In this document: piece by piece, positions 9,003 through 17,715 of the stretch | Position numbering within the stretch: the first letter of the stretch is position 1 | Layout of the letters: each line of letters begins with the position of its first letter | Source of the DNA: Alphaproteobacteria bacterium | GTDB lineage: Bacteria; Pseudomonadota; Alphaproteobacteria; Micavibrionales; Micavibrionaceae | Assembly (NCBI GenBank): GCA_009995595.1 | Contig: JAACPE010000002.1 | Span: 1-64,000 of the forward strand | Length of the DNA stretch: 64,000 bases | Reading direction: 5' to 3' | Notes under the pieces: model-generated | What the model was told of the DNA's origin: nothing | Seen by the model: the letters and a program-made list of their open reading frames with translations, nothing else | Databases searched by the model: none | Made by a program: the position numbers and the translations under genes

Positions 9003-9444
9003 CGCCTTGTAGACTAAAGATGAACTGGCCAAGAAGCTGTTCCAGGTTTTGCGGGGCTTGGGTATATTGAATAATACCACCTGACTCAATCATATCTTCG
9101 GAAGCACCAGGTTCAAGCTGCATATAAAGTCCACCTAGTAAACTTTCACTTGAAATAAAAGCCGCCGTATCATCGGGTAGTTGATATTTTGGATCAATGT
9201 CTAAACTAACAATTGCGAGGTAGCTGTCTTTATCGAGTTCAACACCTGATACATTACCTACCTTAACACCACTAATGACAACTTTGTCACCAATATTCAG
9301 CCCGCCTATGCTCGAAAAACGGGCTTTCACCTCATACCCACCCGTACCGCCAACATTAGCAGAGGAGTAGCTAAACGCCAGAAATATAAAGGCCACTGCT
9401 AAAACAACGGCGCCTAGGACTGTTTCAATAACATTTTTTTTCAT
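8983..9444 (-). CDS. mlaD: MlaD-type phospholipid-binding MCE protein
   Basis: MlaD is the hexameric, inner-membrane-anchored MCE subunit of the Mla system that moves phospholipids between inner and outer membranes. One membrane anchor (residues 7-28) is followed by an MCE domain with the expected GLNIGDKVVISGVKVG core and a downstream EPG segment. The length (153) matches small alphaproteobacterial MlaD proteins. mlaE/F are not in this window. The 3' end overlaps the DUF2155 gene, implying coupled translation. Confidence 0.92.
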   Translation of the reverse strand: MKKNVIETVLGAVVLAVAFIFLAFSYSSANVGGTGGYEVKARFSSIGGLNIGDKVVISGVKVGNVSGVELDKDSYLAIVSLDIDPKYQLPDDTAAFISSESLLGGLYMQLEPGASEDMIESGGIIQYTQAPQNLEQLLGQFIFSLQGDDEEKK

Positions 9445-9481
9445 TCTTTTTTCCCTTAACTCAAATTCTTATTATAAAAAA

Positions 9482-9880
9482 CTACTTGGTTGGCGGCGTC
9501 CATGCTTCGTAATCACCTGTAGCCTTATCACGCTGGCCGCCCGATAAAATATGACCCGGCGGTCGATAAGCGAGGTTTGTACCCGTCATATTAGGCTGAT
9601 GCGGTTTTTGCCATGGACGGCGAAATGAGTTTTCCTCATCACTTGGAATCACATCAGTTTGATGATGAATCCAGCCATGCCATTCAGGTGGTATTTTTGA
9701 GGCCTCTGGCGCCCCTTTATAAATAACCCAGCGGCGATCATATTTATACCCTTTCAGCGGTTTAGCGCGATAGTATTTATTCCCAAATTGATCGACACCA
9801 ATTCGTTTAGCGCCGCTGAAAAGCGTCACACTTGTGATATGAACGGGGGAAAGCACCCCTAAAAAGCTGAATAAGCCCAT
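9482..9880 (-). CDS. NDUFA12-family NADH:ubiquinone oxidoreductase accessory subunit
   Basis: This 132-residue protein carries the family signature: GVDQFGNKYY, the DRRWVIYKG segment and EASKIPPEWHGWIH. Homologues are the mitochondrial complex I subunit NDUFA12 (B17.2) and its bacterial counterparts, found mainly in alphaproteobacteria. A short hydrophobic N-terminus precedes the globular part. It lies 37 bases upstream of mlaD on the same strand, the usual neighbour in this class. The nuo operon itself is elsewhere. Confidence 0.93.
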   Translation of the reverse strand: MGLFSFLGVLSPVHITSVTLFSGAKRIGVDQFGNKYYRAKPLKGYKYDRRWVIYKGAPEASKIPPEWHGWIHHQTDVIPSDEENSFRRPWQKPHQPNMTGTNLAYRPPGHILSGGQRDKATGDYEAWTPPTK

Positions 9881-9977
9881 AACATTCCTTTAAAAACTTT
9901 AATCCCCTATAGAAATGGCGTAAAAAGGCATGAAAATCAAGGTCGTATATTCATCTTAACCAAAAGGAAGCCCAGTT

Positions 9978-10448
9978 ATGTCAGATATTCAAAAAAAATT
10001 AGAAGAATTGGGGATTACTCTGCCCAGCGCCGTGCCGCCTTTGTTTAATTACGTGCCTTATGTCACCGCAGGAAACATGGTTTTTGTCGCTGGACAGGTG
10101 CCTATTGGCGGTACGCAGGACTATAAAGGCAAAGTCGGTATTGATGTGGATATGGAAACCGCGCAAGAAGCCGCGCAGCAATGTGCGCTCAATATCCTAA
10201 CCCAAGTACGCGATGCCGTAGCTGGCGATTGGAGCCGCGTTGTCAAATGTGTGAAATTAGGCGGTTTTGTAAATTGCGCCCCTGATTACACAGATATGTC
10301 CCTCGTGATTAATGGGGCATCCGATTTGATGGTTGCTGTATTGGGTGAGGAAAAAGGAAAACACGCCCGCTTTGCCGTTGGCGCGCCCTCTTTACCGGCA
10401 GGTTTTGCTGTAGAAATTGACGCCGTTTTTGAAATTAAGCCTGAATAG
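9978..10448 (+). CDS. RidA/YjgF-family protein
   Basis: RidA-family proteins hydrolyse reactive enamine/imine intermediates made by PLP enzymes, or have unknown roles in longer subgroups. This 156-residue protein belongs to the longer subgroup: the domain starts around residue 22, with FVAGQVP, a QCALNIL helix and a C-terminal AVEIDAVFE strand. The usual catalytic Arg before a Cys in canonical RidA is not obvious; the region reads VKLGGFVNCAP, so deaminase activity is uncertain. An AAAGGAAG ribosome binding site supports the ATG at 9978. It is monocistronic and convergent with the receiver gene. Confidence 0.88.
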   Translation: MSDIQKKLEELGITLPSAVPPLFNYVPYVTAGNMVFVAGQVPIGGTQDYKGKVGIDVDMETAQEAAQQCALNILTQVRDAVAGDWSRVVKCVKLGGFVNCAPDYTDMSLVINGASDLMVAVLGEEKGKHARFAVGAPSLPAGFAVEIDAVFEIKPE

Positions 10449-10459
10449 GTAGCCGCAAA

Positions 10460-10819
10460 TTATCGTAAAAGTCGCTCTAGCGTTTTTACAAGGCGGTCTG
10501 AATCAATCGGCTTTTTCATCACAGCTAAGAAGCCCTTATCTTTGGCCTCAATAAGGATATCGCTTTTTTCATGGGCGGTAATGAGGATCATGGGGACTTT
10601 AATGCCCTCAAAACCAAGGCGTTTTGCCAGTTCAAACCCGCCCATCGGCTCCATATATTGATCAAGAAGGGCGGCGTCTATTTCATGCTGTTTAACCAGA
10701 TCGAGGGCGCGATAGCCGTCAGAAGCCTCAATCGGTGCATGGCCTGAAGCTTTTACAAGACTTGAAATCAATTGGCGCGTTGGCGCGTTATCTTCGACGA
10801 TAAGAACTTTTTTTGGCAT
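10460..10819 (-). CDS. Single-domain response regulator (CheY-like receiver)
   Basis: The protein is a lone receiver domain of 119 residues: acidic pocket E9-D10, phosphoacceptor D53 in ALLDQYMEP, conserved Thr in ILITAHE and Lys in MKKPI. There is no output domain. No histidine kinase lies nearby, so it is an orphan that probably takes phosphate from a distant kinase or phosphotransferase. The next gene on the other strand is a pilin-like protein, but divergent placement alone does not link them. Confidence 0.92.
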   Translation of the reverse strand: MPKKVLIVEDNAPTRQLISSLVKASGHAPIEASDGYRALDLVKQHEIDAALLDQYMEPMGGFELAKRLGFEGIKVPMILITAHEKSDILIEAKDKGFLAVMKKPIDSDRLVKTLERLLR

Positions 10820-10873
10820 ATTCTTTCCTGCGTATGGTGATAAACGCTCTATAAAAATTTAGAAAAGCTATGG

Positions 10874-10879
10874 TATAAT
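10874..10879 (+). promoter_or_regulatory. Candidate extended -10 promoter for the pilin-like gene
   Basis: A perfect TATAAT is preceded by TGG, giving an extended -10 element. No convincing -35 box is seen at the right distance, which extended -10 promoters can do without. The ATG of the next gene begins 7 bases after the hexamer, exactly where transcription would be expected to start, and there is no ribosome binding site. Confidence 0.45.
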
Positions 10880-10885
10880 AAGTTT

Positions 10886-11599
10886 ATGACTATGAACACA
10901 CAAAATCGCAACGAACATGGGAACGCTCTCGTCATTATCTTTATTGCCGTCGCGCTTTTCGCCGCCCTTGGCGTCGCCTTTAGCAGCAACAGCCGCCAAA
11001 GCACGAATTTAATCACAGATGTGCAGGCAGAAGCGTATGCGAGTTCCATAGAGTCTTATAGGAACGATATAAAGCAGGCTATTAAACGCGTTATGTTAGC
11101 AGGATGTAGTGATACGCAGATCAGTTTTGAAAATAATACGATTAGTGGTTACACAAACCCAAATTCCCCAAGTAATAAAAAATGTCATATATTCGAAAAA
11201 GCTGGAGGCATAAGTATTCAAAAGCCCTTTAGTGGGCTCAATAATGGATCAGACTGGATTTTTACAAATAATAGGATACGGGGATATAAGGGCGACAATA
11301 TAGTTTCTTCTGATTCCTCGGAACTGATGATGCTTTTACCAAACGTCAATTTATCGATTTGCCAAAAATTAAATCAGATATGGATTCCTTCTGTTCCAAG
11401 TTGGCACATAACGCCTCCACCAGATAACCAAACGCGTAATACTGCAAAATTTACAGGTACATATTCTAGCCATTCAGGCTCTGCAATTGATAATTTAACA
11501 ATCTCCCCAAATCTTAATGGTACGTATGGCGATTTTTTTTGCTTCAGTGCTAGCGGAAGTTACTGGATTATGGCTGTTTTATTGGGTCGTAAACCCTAA
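10886..11599 (+). CDS. Pilin-like secreted/anchored protein, family copy 1
   Basis: This is one of three paralogues in the window. A short leader with one Arg ends in HGN and runs into a single hydrophobic helix (about residues 14-34), as in type IV pilins and pseudopilins, but residue +5 is not Glu. The remaining 200 residues are Ser/Asn/Gly-rich and carry cysteines. Features shared with the copies at 16205 and 50908 are an IxF segment after the helix, an HIFEKAGG-type motif, a C-x3-N motif late in the protein, another Cys, and an ending in a Leu-Leu-(Gly/Ala)-Arg strand. I cannot assign it to a known pilus or type II system. It ends 2 bases from clpA (opposite strand). Confidence 0.6.
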   Translation: MTMNTQNRNEHGNALVIIFIAVALFAALGVAFSSNSRQSTNLITDVQAEAYASSIESYRNDIKQAIKRVMLAGCSDTQISFENNTISGYTNPNSPSNKKCHIFEKAGGISIQKPFSGLNNGSDWIFTNNRIRGYKGDNIVSSDSSELMMLLPNVNLSICQKLNQIWIPSVPSWHITPPPDNQTRNTAKFTGTYSSHSGSAIDNLTISPNLNGTYGDFFCFSASGSYWIMAVLLGRKP

Positions 11600-11601
11600 T
11601 C

Positions 11602-13917
11602 TTATTTCACCTTTTCCTTGTTGCCTTCTGACTCAGTTGTTTTAGTATTCTTTACCTTCTCATCAGGCTCAATATCAAAAACCAGAGCGTCATCTTTTAG
11701 GTGAATATTCACGACGCCGCCATGAACCAGCTTACCAAAGAGGAGCTCTTCAGCCAGAGGCTTTTTGATCTTCTCTTGAATAACGCGCCCCAATGGTCTT
11801 GCGCCCATGGCGGGATCATAGCCAAGCTCTGCTAAATAATCGCGCGCCGCATCAGTGAGCATAATAGAGACATTTTTCTCTGTGAGCTGCGCCTCAAGCT
11901 GCGCGATAAATTTATCAACCACTTTGGCAACTGTTTCTTGTTTGAGTGCCTGGAAAGGCACAACAGCATCAAGGCGGTTTCTAAATTCTGGCGTGAACAT
12001 TTTATTGATCGCCTCTGAATCCTCATCAACACGCATTTCACGGTTAAAGCCAACGGGCGCGCGCGCCATCTCTGCAGCGCCCGCATTGGTTGTCATGATT
12101 AAAATCACATTTCTAAAATCAATCGTTTTTCCGTTATTATCAGTGAGCTTACCGTAATCCATAACCTGCAAGAGTAGGTTAAAGATATCAGGATGCGCCT
12201 TTTCAATTTCATCAAGGAGCAAAACACAATGCGGGTTTTGATCAATTTTATCGGTGAGTAATCCCCCTTGTTCATAGCCCACGTAACCAGGCGGTGAGCC
12301 AATAAGACGGGACACCGCGTGGCGTTCCATATATTCAGACATATCAAAACGCGCAAGTTCTACCCCAAGAGTGAGTGAGAGTTGCTTGGCAACCTCTGTC
12401 TTACCCACACCTGTTGGCCCAGAGAAAAGATAACAGCCAATAGGCTTATCCGCATCACGCAGGCCCGCACGCGCCATTTTAATGGCATCGCATAAGGTAT
12501 CAATAGCAGGATCTTGATCAAAAACGAGTGTCTTAAGATCGCGCTCCATATTTTTAAGTGATGTTTTATCATCCTTGGTCAGTGATTTTGTCGGGATGCG
12601 CGCAATAGCGGCGACCACGTCTTCAATCTCTGCCAAATCAATAATTTTCTTGCGCTGATCTGCTGGCACGAGCATTTGCGCCGCGCCAACTTCATCAATA
12701 ATATCAATCGCCTTATCTGGTAATTTACGATCCCCAATATATTTTGCAGACAGTTCAACGGCAGCCTTTATGGCCTCATCTGTATATTCAATATTATGAT
12801 GGTCTTGATAGTAACCTTTAAGCCCTTTTATGATTTCTATGGCTTCATCAATAGTTGGCTCAACAACATCAATTTTTTGAAAGCGGCGGACAAGCGCACG
12901 ATCTTTTTCAAAATGATTGCGATATTCTTTATACGTTGTAGACCCAATGCACCGTAGGGCGCCATTTGATAAGCTAGGCTTTAATAAATTAGACGCATCC
13001 ATCGCCCCACCAGATGTCGCGCCCGCCCCAATAATGGTATGAATTTCATCAATAAAAAGAACAGCATCATCAATTTTTTCGAGCTCTTTAAGCACAGCCT
13101 TTAAGCGTTCTTCAAAGTCACCACGATAGCGCGTCCCTGCAAGCAGCGCACCCATATCAAGGGAATAAATAACCGCGTCTGCCAAAACCTCTGGCACGTC
13201 GCCTTCGACAATTTTTTTGGCAAGGCCTTCTGCAATCGCCGTTTTACCAACACCTGGATCACCAACATACAGGGGATTATTTTTTGATCGGCGGCATAAG
13301 ATTTGTATCGTCCGGTTTACTTCTTTTGCGCGGCCAATAAGTTTATCAATTTTTCCTTCTTTGGCTTTTTCGTTAAGGTTTTTGCAATAGGCATCAAGTG
13401 CTTCGCGCCCTGTTTTTGTTTCTTTGCTGTCTTCTGCCTCATCGACCCCTTTGGGAGTTTTAGAATCGATATCATGTCCTGGCACTTTCGCAATACCATG
13501 GGATATATAATTTACCGCGTCAAAACGCGTCATATCTTGTTCTTGTAGGAAATAAACCGCATGGCTTTCGCGTTCAGAAAAAAGTGCGACCAAAACATTT
13601 GCGCCCGTTACTTCTTCACGGCCAGAGCTTTGCACATGAATGGCGGCGCGTTGTAAAACACGTTGAAAAGCCGTCGTTGGCTTAGCTTCTTCGGGGTCTT
13701 GTGTATTTTTAAGATAGGTTAGCTCAGTATCCAGATAATGGCCAAGCTGTTCTTTAATATCCGTGAGCGAAATGCCGCAAGAGCGTAAGACAGCCATCGC
13801 GTCCTGATCTTCGGTGAGCGCAAGAAGAAGATGTTCAAGCGTTGCATATTCATGCTGACGCTCATTGGCAATAATGAGAGCGCGGTGAAGTGTATGTTCC
13901 AAATTCCGTGAGAGCAT
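11602..13917 (-). CDS. clpA: ATP-dependent Clp protease ATP-binding subunit ClpA
   Basis: ClpA is the AAA+ unfoldase of ClpAP; with ClpS it degrades N-degron proteins. The Clp N-domain (1-145) is followed by two AAA+ modules with Walker A motifs GDPGVGKT (about residue 225) and GPTGVGKT (about residue 495), Walker B VLFIDEIH and VLLLDEIE, and the C-terminal D2-small domain. No ClpB-type middle coiled coil is present, so it is not ClpB. The tail is Lys/Glu-rich. clpS lies 21 bases upstream. clpP is not in the window. Confidence 0.97.
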   Translation of the reverse strand: MLSRNLEHTLHRALIIANERQHEYATLEHLLLALTEDQDAMAVLRSCGISLTDIKEQLGHYLDTELTYLKNTQDPEEAKPTTAFQRVLQRAAIHVQSSGREEVTGANVLVALFSERESHAVYFLQEQDMTRFDAVNYISHGIAKVPGHDIDSKTPKGVDEAEDSKETKTGREALDAYCKNLNEKAKEGKIDKLIGRAKEVNRTIQILCRRSKNNPLYVGDPGVGKTAIAEGLAKKIVEGDVPEVLADAVIYSLDMGALLAGTRYRGDFEERLKAVLKELEKIDDAVLFIDEIHTIIGAGATSGGAMDASNLLKPSLSNGALRCIGSTTYKEYRNHFEKDRALVRRFQKIDVVEPTIDEAIEIIKGLKGYYQDHHNIEYTDEAIKAAVELSAKYIGDRKLPDKAIDIIDEVGAAQMLVPADQRKKIIDLAEIEDVVAAIARIPTKSLTKDDKTSLKNMERDLKTLVFDQDPAIDTLCDAIKMARAGLRDADKPIGCYLFSGPTGVGKTEVAKQLSLTLGVELARFDMSEYMERHAVSRLIGSPPGYVGYEQGGLLTDKIDQNPHCVLLLDEIEKAHPDIFNLLLQVMDYGKLTDNNGKTIDFRNVILIMTTNAGAAEMARAPVGFNREMRVDEDSEAINKMFTPEFRNRLDAVVPFQALKQETVAKVVDKFIAQLEAQLTEKNVSIMLTDAARDYLAELGYDPAMGARPLGRVIQEKIKKPLAEELLFGKLVHGGVVNIHLKDDALVFDIEPDEKVKNTKTTESEGNKEKVK

Positions 13918-13938
13918 CTCTTATTTATTCCTTTTCCA

Positions 13939-14343
13939 TCATTCTTTTTCCATGGTGCATTGCAGCGGTTGTTCTTGAGAGCGGGCAAAATCCATGACTT
14001 GGGCGACTTTAGTTTCTGCGACCTCGTATGTGAAAATGCCGCAAACACCAACACCGCGGCGGTGAACGTGCAACATAATATCCGTTGCCTCTTGCTTATT
14101 CTTACCGAAAAACCTTTCTAAAACATGAACAACAAATTCCATGGGAGTGTAATCGTCATTAAGTAAAACAACCTTGTACATGGATGGTTTTTTGGTTTTA
14201 GGCTTAGGTTTGAGTAAAAGGCCTGTTTGCTCTTCTTTTCGCTCCTGGTTTTCATTATTGCCAGAGGGTATTGGCTCATCCCCTTTGGGGGGTTGATCGT
14301 CGTTATTTTGAATAAGAGAGGCGTTTAAAGAGATATTCTTCAT
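13939..14343 (-). CDS. clpS: ATP-dependent Clp protease adaptor ClpS
   Basis: ClpS binds N-end rule residues (Leu, Phe, Tyr, Trp) and docks on the ClpA N-domain. The core runs from about residue 55, with [22 protein letters not shown] and a VHRRGVG element; the hydrophobic pocket residues of that region are conserved. The N-terminal 50 residues are long, polar and Lys/Glu/Pro-rich compared with E. coli ClpS; later starts would be possible, but no better ribosome binding site is obvious. It forms an operon with clpA. Confidence 0.95.
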   Translation of the reverse strand: MKNISLNASLIQNNDDQPPKGDEPIPSGNNENQERKEEQTGLLLKPKPKTKKPSMYKVVLLNDDYTPMEFVVHVLERFFGKNKQEATDIMLHVHRRGVGVCGIFTYEVAETKVAQVMDFARSQEQPLQCTMEKE

Positions 14344-14495
14344 AAAACAGTTGTAGCACGATTTAGGGTAAAAAATTAACCTGAAAATTCATTAAACATC
14401 GTGAAAATGACATAATATTGATAAAAAACTTATAACAAAAAAGTGTTTTATCTCTGGGCGCTAGACAGATTCTTCAAATCCCGTTACAATTTTTA

Positions 14496-14511
14496 TTGAT
14501 TAACCAATCAA
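14496..14511. promoter_or_regulatory. Palindrome upstream of the D,D-carboxypeptidase gene
   Basis: TTGATT-AACC-AATCAA is a perfect 6-base inverted repeat with a 4-base centre, in the 275-base divergent gap between clpS and the carboxypeptidase gene. It resembles an FNR/CRP-type operator in outline, but the spacing does not match FNR. It may be a regulator site or chance. Confidence 0.25.
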
Positions 14512-14618
14512 ACAAGGGCCATTCTTAAGCGCTTATAAATATAAATTAATATATAATGAAAGGGAGTTTTCCGTATTATTACGTGTAAGCTGTCCCTTTT
14601 TAAGGTAATATCCCTTAA

Positions 14619-16202
14619 ATGGGGTTTGGAGAGAGTATTTTGAGGTATTTTGCTTTTCTGATAATTATCATGACGGCGTTTATTACAAACGCGACACACT
14701 CATGGGCAAATAGTAAAAGCTCTGGCAATCCCAAATATGCCTCTATTGTAATGGATGCCGAAACAGGGATGATATTGTCCCAGCGTTATGCCGATGCAAC
14801 GCGCCACCCTGCGTCTTTAACAAAAGTAATGACATTACTGCTTGTTTTTGATGCCTTAGAACGCGGTGATCTTAACTTGCGTGATCGTATCCGTATTTCA
14901 AGCCGCGCCGCCAGCATGGTGCCTAGTAAACTTGGGCTTCCTGCGGGATCAAGTATCCGTGTTGAAGATGCCATTTATGCCCTTGTTACAAAATCGGCCA
15001 ACGATATTGCTGTTGCCGTTGCAGAACATTTAGGCGGCACAGAATCAAAATTTGCCCGCGCCATGACAGATCGATCAAAAGCGATTGGTATGAATGCGAC
15101 ACGTTTTATGAATGCCTCTGGGCTTCATGACAAGTACCAAGTCACCACGGCGCGTGATATGGCAAAAATGGCGCAATATATTATTAAACGCTATCCAAAA
15201 TACTACACCTATTTTAAAACACGTGATTTTACTTACAAAGGAAAAACATACCGTAATCACAACCGTTTGCTTGGCAATTATCGCGGTATGGACGGATTTA
15301 AAACAGGCTATATTAATGCCTCTGGATTTAATTTAATAGCCTCCGCCGAGCGTGATGGACGGCGTATCATTGGGGTTGTTTTTGGCGGGCGCTCTGGCGC
15401 GAGCCGCAACGAACACATGGTCAATATCTTGGATACGGGGTTTTCCAAAGCCAGCAATATCCGCCTTGCCAAAGCCGTTTACGTGCCAACGCCAAAACAT
15501 AAACCTATATTTGGCATCGCTGAAGGCAAACCAGGGTCCTTTAACAATCCGAGCAATGTTGGCTTTACGTCACTCGCCTCCCTTGATTCAACGACGCGCA
15601 TTGTGACAAGCCAGCAAGCAGGGGCTAACGACCAAAATGCTGTGACAACAGATGAAATAATTCCAAATTACACAGCCCTCAGCAACGCGCTGACGAGCGC
15701 GGAATTTCAGAGATTAATTGGTGAAGGTGATTTTGACCCCGGTGTGTCAAAGCGCCTTGAAACAGGTTTGATTGCGGTTTCAGTCCATAAAGGTGATTAT
15801 CAATCCATTAAGCCTGCTATGGCACAAAACAGTCAAACTCAAGAAAACCAGATTATTGAAGGCATAGCCAATGGTGTTGCAGCCATTGAACCGAAAGCAG
15901 GCACGCCAAGCACTGCGCCAGTTCAAAACGCAAGTTTCGATCCAAACCATTTTGATAGCCGTGAATGGTCAATCCAAATTGGCGCCTTTGGAAGCCGCCT
16001 TGCGACAGATCAAAAGCTCTATAAAGCCCAATCAATGTTACCACAAAACTTGGCCAACCAAGTCAAAGCCGTTGCCGTGCCTTTACGCACAGCAGAAGGT
16101 ATGGTCTTTCGGGCCCGCTTAACAGGTCTATCGCAAGACCAGGCAAAACAAGCCTGCGCGTATTTCGCAAACTGCCTGCCTATTGCGCCCCTTAATCGAT
16201 AA
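14619..16202 (+). CDS. D-alanyl-D-alanine carboxypeptidase (S11) with C-terminal SPOR domain
   Basis: The enzyme trims the terminal D-Ala from peptidoglycan stem peptides in the periplasm. A signal peptide (to about residue 30) precedes the S11 domain with S66-x-x-K69 (HPASLTKV), the SAN motif (about 125) and KTG (about 228). A low-complexity region leads to a SPOR domain (about 448-527: WSIQIGAFGS and the later VFRARLTGL), which binds denuded glycan at the septum. ATG 14619 has a weak ribosome site; TTG at 14640, with GGAGAG just upstream, is a realistic alternative that still keeps the signal peptide. The pilin-like copy 2 starts 2 bases after its stop. Confidence 0.93.
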   Translation: MGFGESILRYFAFLIIIMTAFITNATHSWANSKSSGNPKYASIVMDAETGMILSQRYADATRHPASLTKVMTLLLVFDALERGDLNLRDRIRISSRAASMVPSKLGLPAGSSIRVEDAIYALVTKSANDIAVAVAEHLGGTESKFARAMTDRSKAIGMNATRFMNASGLHDKYQVTTARDMAKMAQYIIKRYPKYYTYFKTRDFTYKGKTYRNHNRLLGNYRGMDGFKTGYINASGFNLIASAERDGRRIIGVVFGGRSGASRNEHMVNILDTGFSKASNIRLAKAVYVPTPKHKPIFGIAEGKPGSFNNPSNVGFTSLASLDSTTRIVTSQQAGANDQNAVTTDEIIPNYTALSNALTSAEFQRLIGEGDFDPGVSKRLETGLIAVSVHKGDYQSIKPAMAQNSQTQENQIIEGIANGVAAIEPKAGTPSTAPVQNASFDPNHFDSREWSIQIGAFGSRLATDQKLYKAQSMLPQNLANQVKAVAVPLRTAEGMVFRARLTGLSQDQAKQACAYFANCLPIAPLNR

Positions 16203-16204
16203 AT

Positions 16205-16900
16205 ATGAATAACGCCATGCGCCAATCACAATCAGGGAATATAATGATTTATATTCTGGGGGCGATTGTGCTGCTGGGGATACTGGTCATTATGGTCAAG
16301 GGGTCAACAACACCAGGGGCTGGCATTGACAATGAAACGCTTCAACTAAAAGTAGCCGAAGTCCAGCAATATGGCATGGAGTTAGAGCGCGCCGTCACTT
16401 ACATTATGCGTAATGGCTATAGTGAGAGCGATATCCGCTTTGCCCATCCTAATCATTCCAGCGCCTATGGCGATATTACGGATGACCCTGGCCGCCAAGT
16501 GTTTGCCCGCGAAGGCGGCGGTGCAACATGGCAGGATAATGATCCAAGAATTCAGACAGTGGATACAGATTGGCTTTTTAATGGAAGAAATAGAATCTTA
16601 GGCATAGGTTCTAGCACAGGTAGTAGTTCAGAACTTATAGCAATGCTCAATTATGTCAGCCGTGACTTTTGTGTATTATTGAATGAAAAAGTAGGCGTGA
16701 CGAACCCTACTGGTGCACCTCCACGTGATGGGGCAGATGCAGAAATAACAACACCTTTTTCTGGCCTTTACCAATTTTCTAAAAATATAAATGATGCGGG
16801 TAGCCAATATATATATGGAAAAAGTGAGGGCTGTTTTGAAGGCGGAGGAAGCCCTGCTAATAGCACATACCATTATTTCCGTGTTTTATTGGCGCGATAA
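16205..16900 (+). CDS. Pilin-like secreted/anchored protein, family copy 2
   Basis: The protein has a short leader with one Arg, a Ser-Gly-Asn junction and a hydrophobic helix (about residues 13-33), then a soluble domain of about 195 residues. It carries the same landmarks as copies 1 and 3: a Tyr-containing amphipathic helix after the membrane segment, IRFAHP, QVFAREGGG, a WLF element, C-x3-N (FCVLLN), GCFEGGG and a VLLAR ending. Its start is 2 bases after the stop of the carboxypeptidase gene, so the two are probably co-translated. Function is unknown; an envelope or pseudopilus role is inference from the N-terminal helix and neighbour. Confidence 0.62.
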   Translation: MNNAMRQSQSGNIMIYILGAIVLLGILVIMVKGSTTPGAGIDNETLQLKVAEVQQYGMELERAVTYIMRNGYSESDIRFAHPNHSSAYGDITDDPGRQVFAREGGGATWQDNDPRIQTVDTDWLFNGRNRILGIGSSTGSSSELIAMLNYVSRDFCVLLNEKVGVTNPTGAPPRDGADAEITTPFSGLYQFSKNINDAGSQYIYGKSEGCFEGGGSPANSTYHYFRVLLAR

Positions 16901-16922
16901 GCTTTCTAAAATAATATAGATA

Positions 16923-17609
16923 TTATTCGTAAACGCTGACTGTTCTCGGCTCGCGCTCATCTTTTGCAGCGCGCCAATTCACGTAGTCATTATATGGTAA
17001 AAACTCGTATAAAGCGGCGGGCATATAAAGATCCTCTGCGCCAATAATTTTATAATCAGCTACTTCTTCCGTTAATTTCTTAGCCCCTTTTTCAAGGCCT
17101 GTTGAGACTGCTAAGGCCAAACGAACGTTGTTATAATCACTCACTTCTATCTTTTTACCATCCGCTGTTATGACAGGTTCTGGCGCGTCAAGAATAAAGG
17201 CTTGGTATGCAAAAACATAGGACTCACGGGGCGTATCGGATAATACATATCCTGCATTAAGTAAAGCTTCGCGCAAGTCATTATCTATATTGGAATAAAA
17301 CGGTGTCATTGGCGTTACGGCGGCAACATAAACAGGTTTTGGTGGCAAACCAGCGCGTAATGTGAGTTCATCAACCAAATTATAAACGGCATTTCTAAAA
17401 TCTTCTGCCTGCTGCGTGGTCATCGACTCACGCTGTTTTTTTGTAATGCGCGGTGTCTGTATTGGGTCAGCTGATTTATAAACCTTGGCATGATGCGTAT
17501 ATCCCGTTGGTATCGAAGAAGGATTAACGCCAGCGCAAGCGCTAAGCCCGAATGCCGCAGTAGAAAGAAGCAACGTTGTTCTTATGATGTTTTTTGATGT
17601 ATCAGACAT
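16923..17609 (-). CDS. Putative lipoprotein, unknown function
   Basis: From the ATG at 17609 a Lys/Arg start and hydrophobic helix lead to a lipobox (LSAC) with the lipidated Cys near residue 25. A longer frame begins at 17648, but its extra residues precede the signal peptide and a G-rich ribosome site lies ahead of the inner ATG. The mature part, of about 200 residues, has a helix-rich first half (ITKKQRESMTTQQAEDFRN region) and a mixed domain with a Ser/Arg-rich strand pattern that resembles outer-membrane-associated lipoproteins such as the FlgO type; I cannot confirm a family. It is convergent with pilin-like copy 2. Confidence 0.68.
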   Translation of the reverse strand: MSDTSKNIIRTTLLLSTAAFGLSACAGVNPSSIPTGYTHHAKVYKSADPIQTPRITKKQRESMTTQQAEDFRNAVYNLVDELTLRAGLPPKPVYVAAVTPMTPFYSNIDNDLREALLNAGYVLSDTPRESYVFAYQAFILDAPEPVITADGKKIEVSDYNNVRLALAVSTGLEKGAKKLTEEVADYKIIGAEDLYMPAALYEFLPYNDYVNWRAAKDEREPRTVSVYE

Positions 17610-17715
17610 GGAATTGGAGCCCCCAAAGGTATTTGGATAGAATTTCATAATATAATATCAGCTATCATTTGAAGCGTATAGAGGGTTTTAACGGCTTTCT
17701 TATGATATCACCCTC

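Noticed and set aside
16910-16927. AATAATAT-AG-ATATTATT palindrome between two convergent genes
   Set aside because: AT-only with eight-base arms and no T-run; likely incidental in AT-rich sequence.
17660-17710. AGAGGGT/ACCCTCT pairing after hldE
   Set aside because: Seven-base stem with a long loop and no T-run; too weak to call a terminator.
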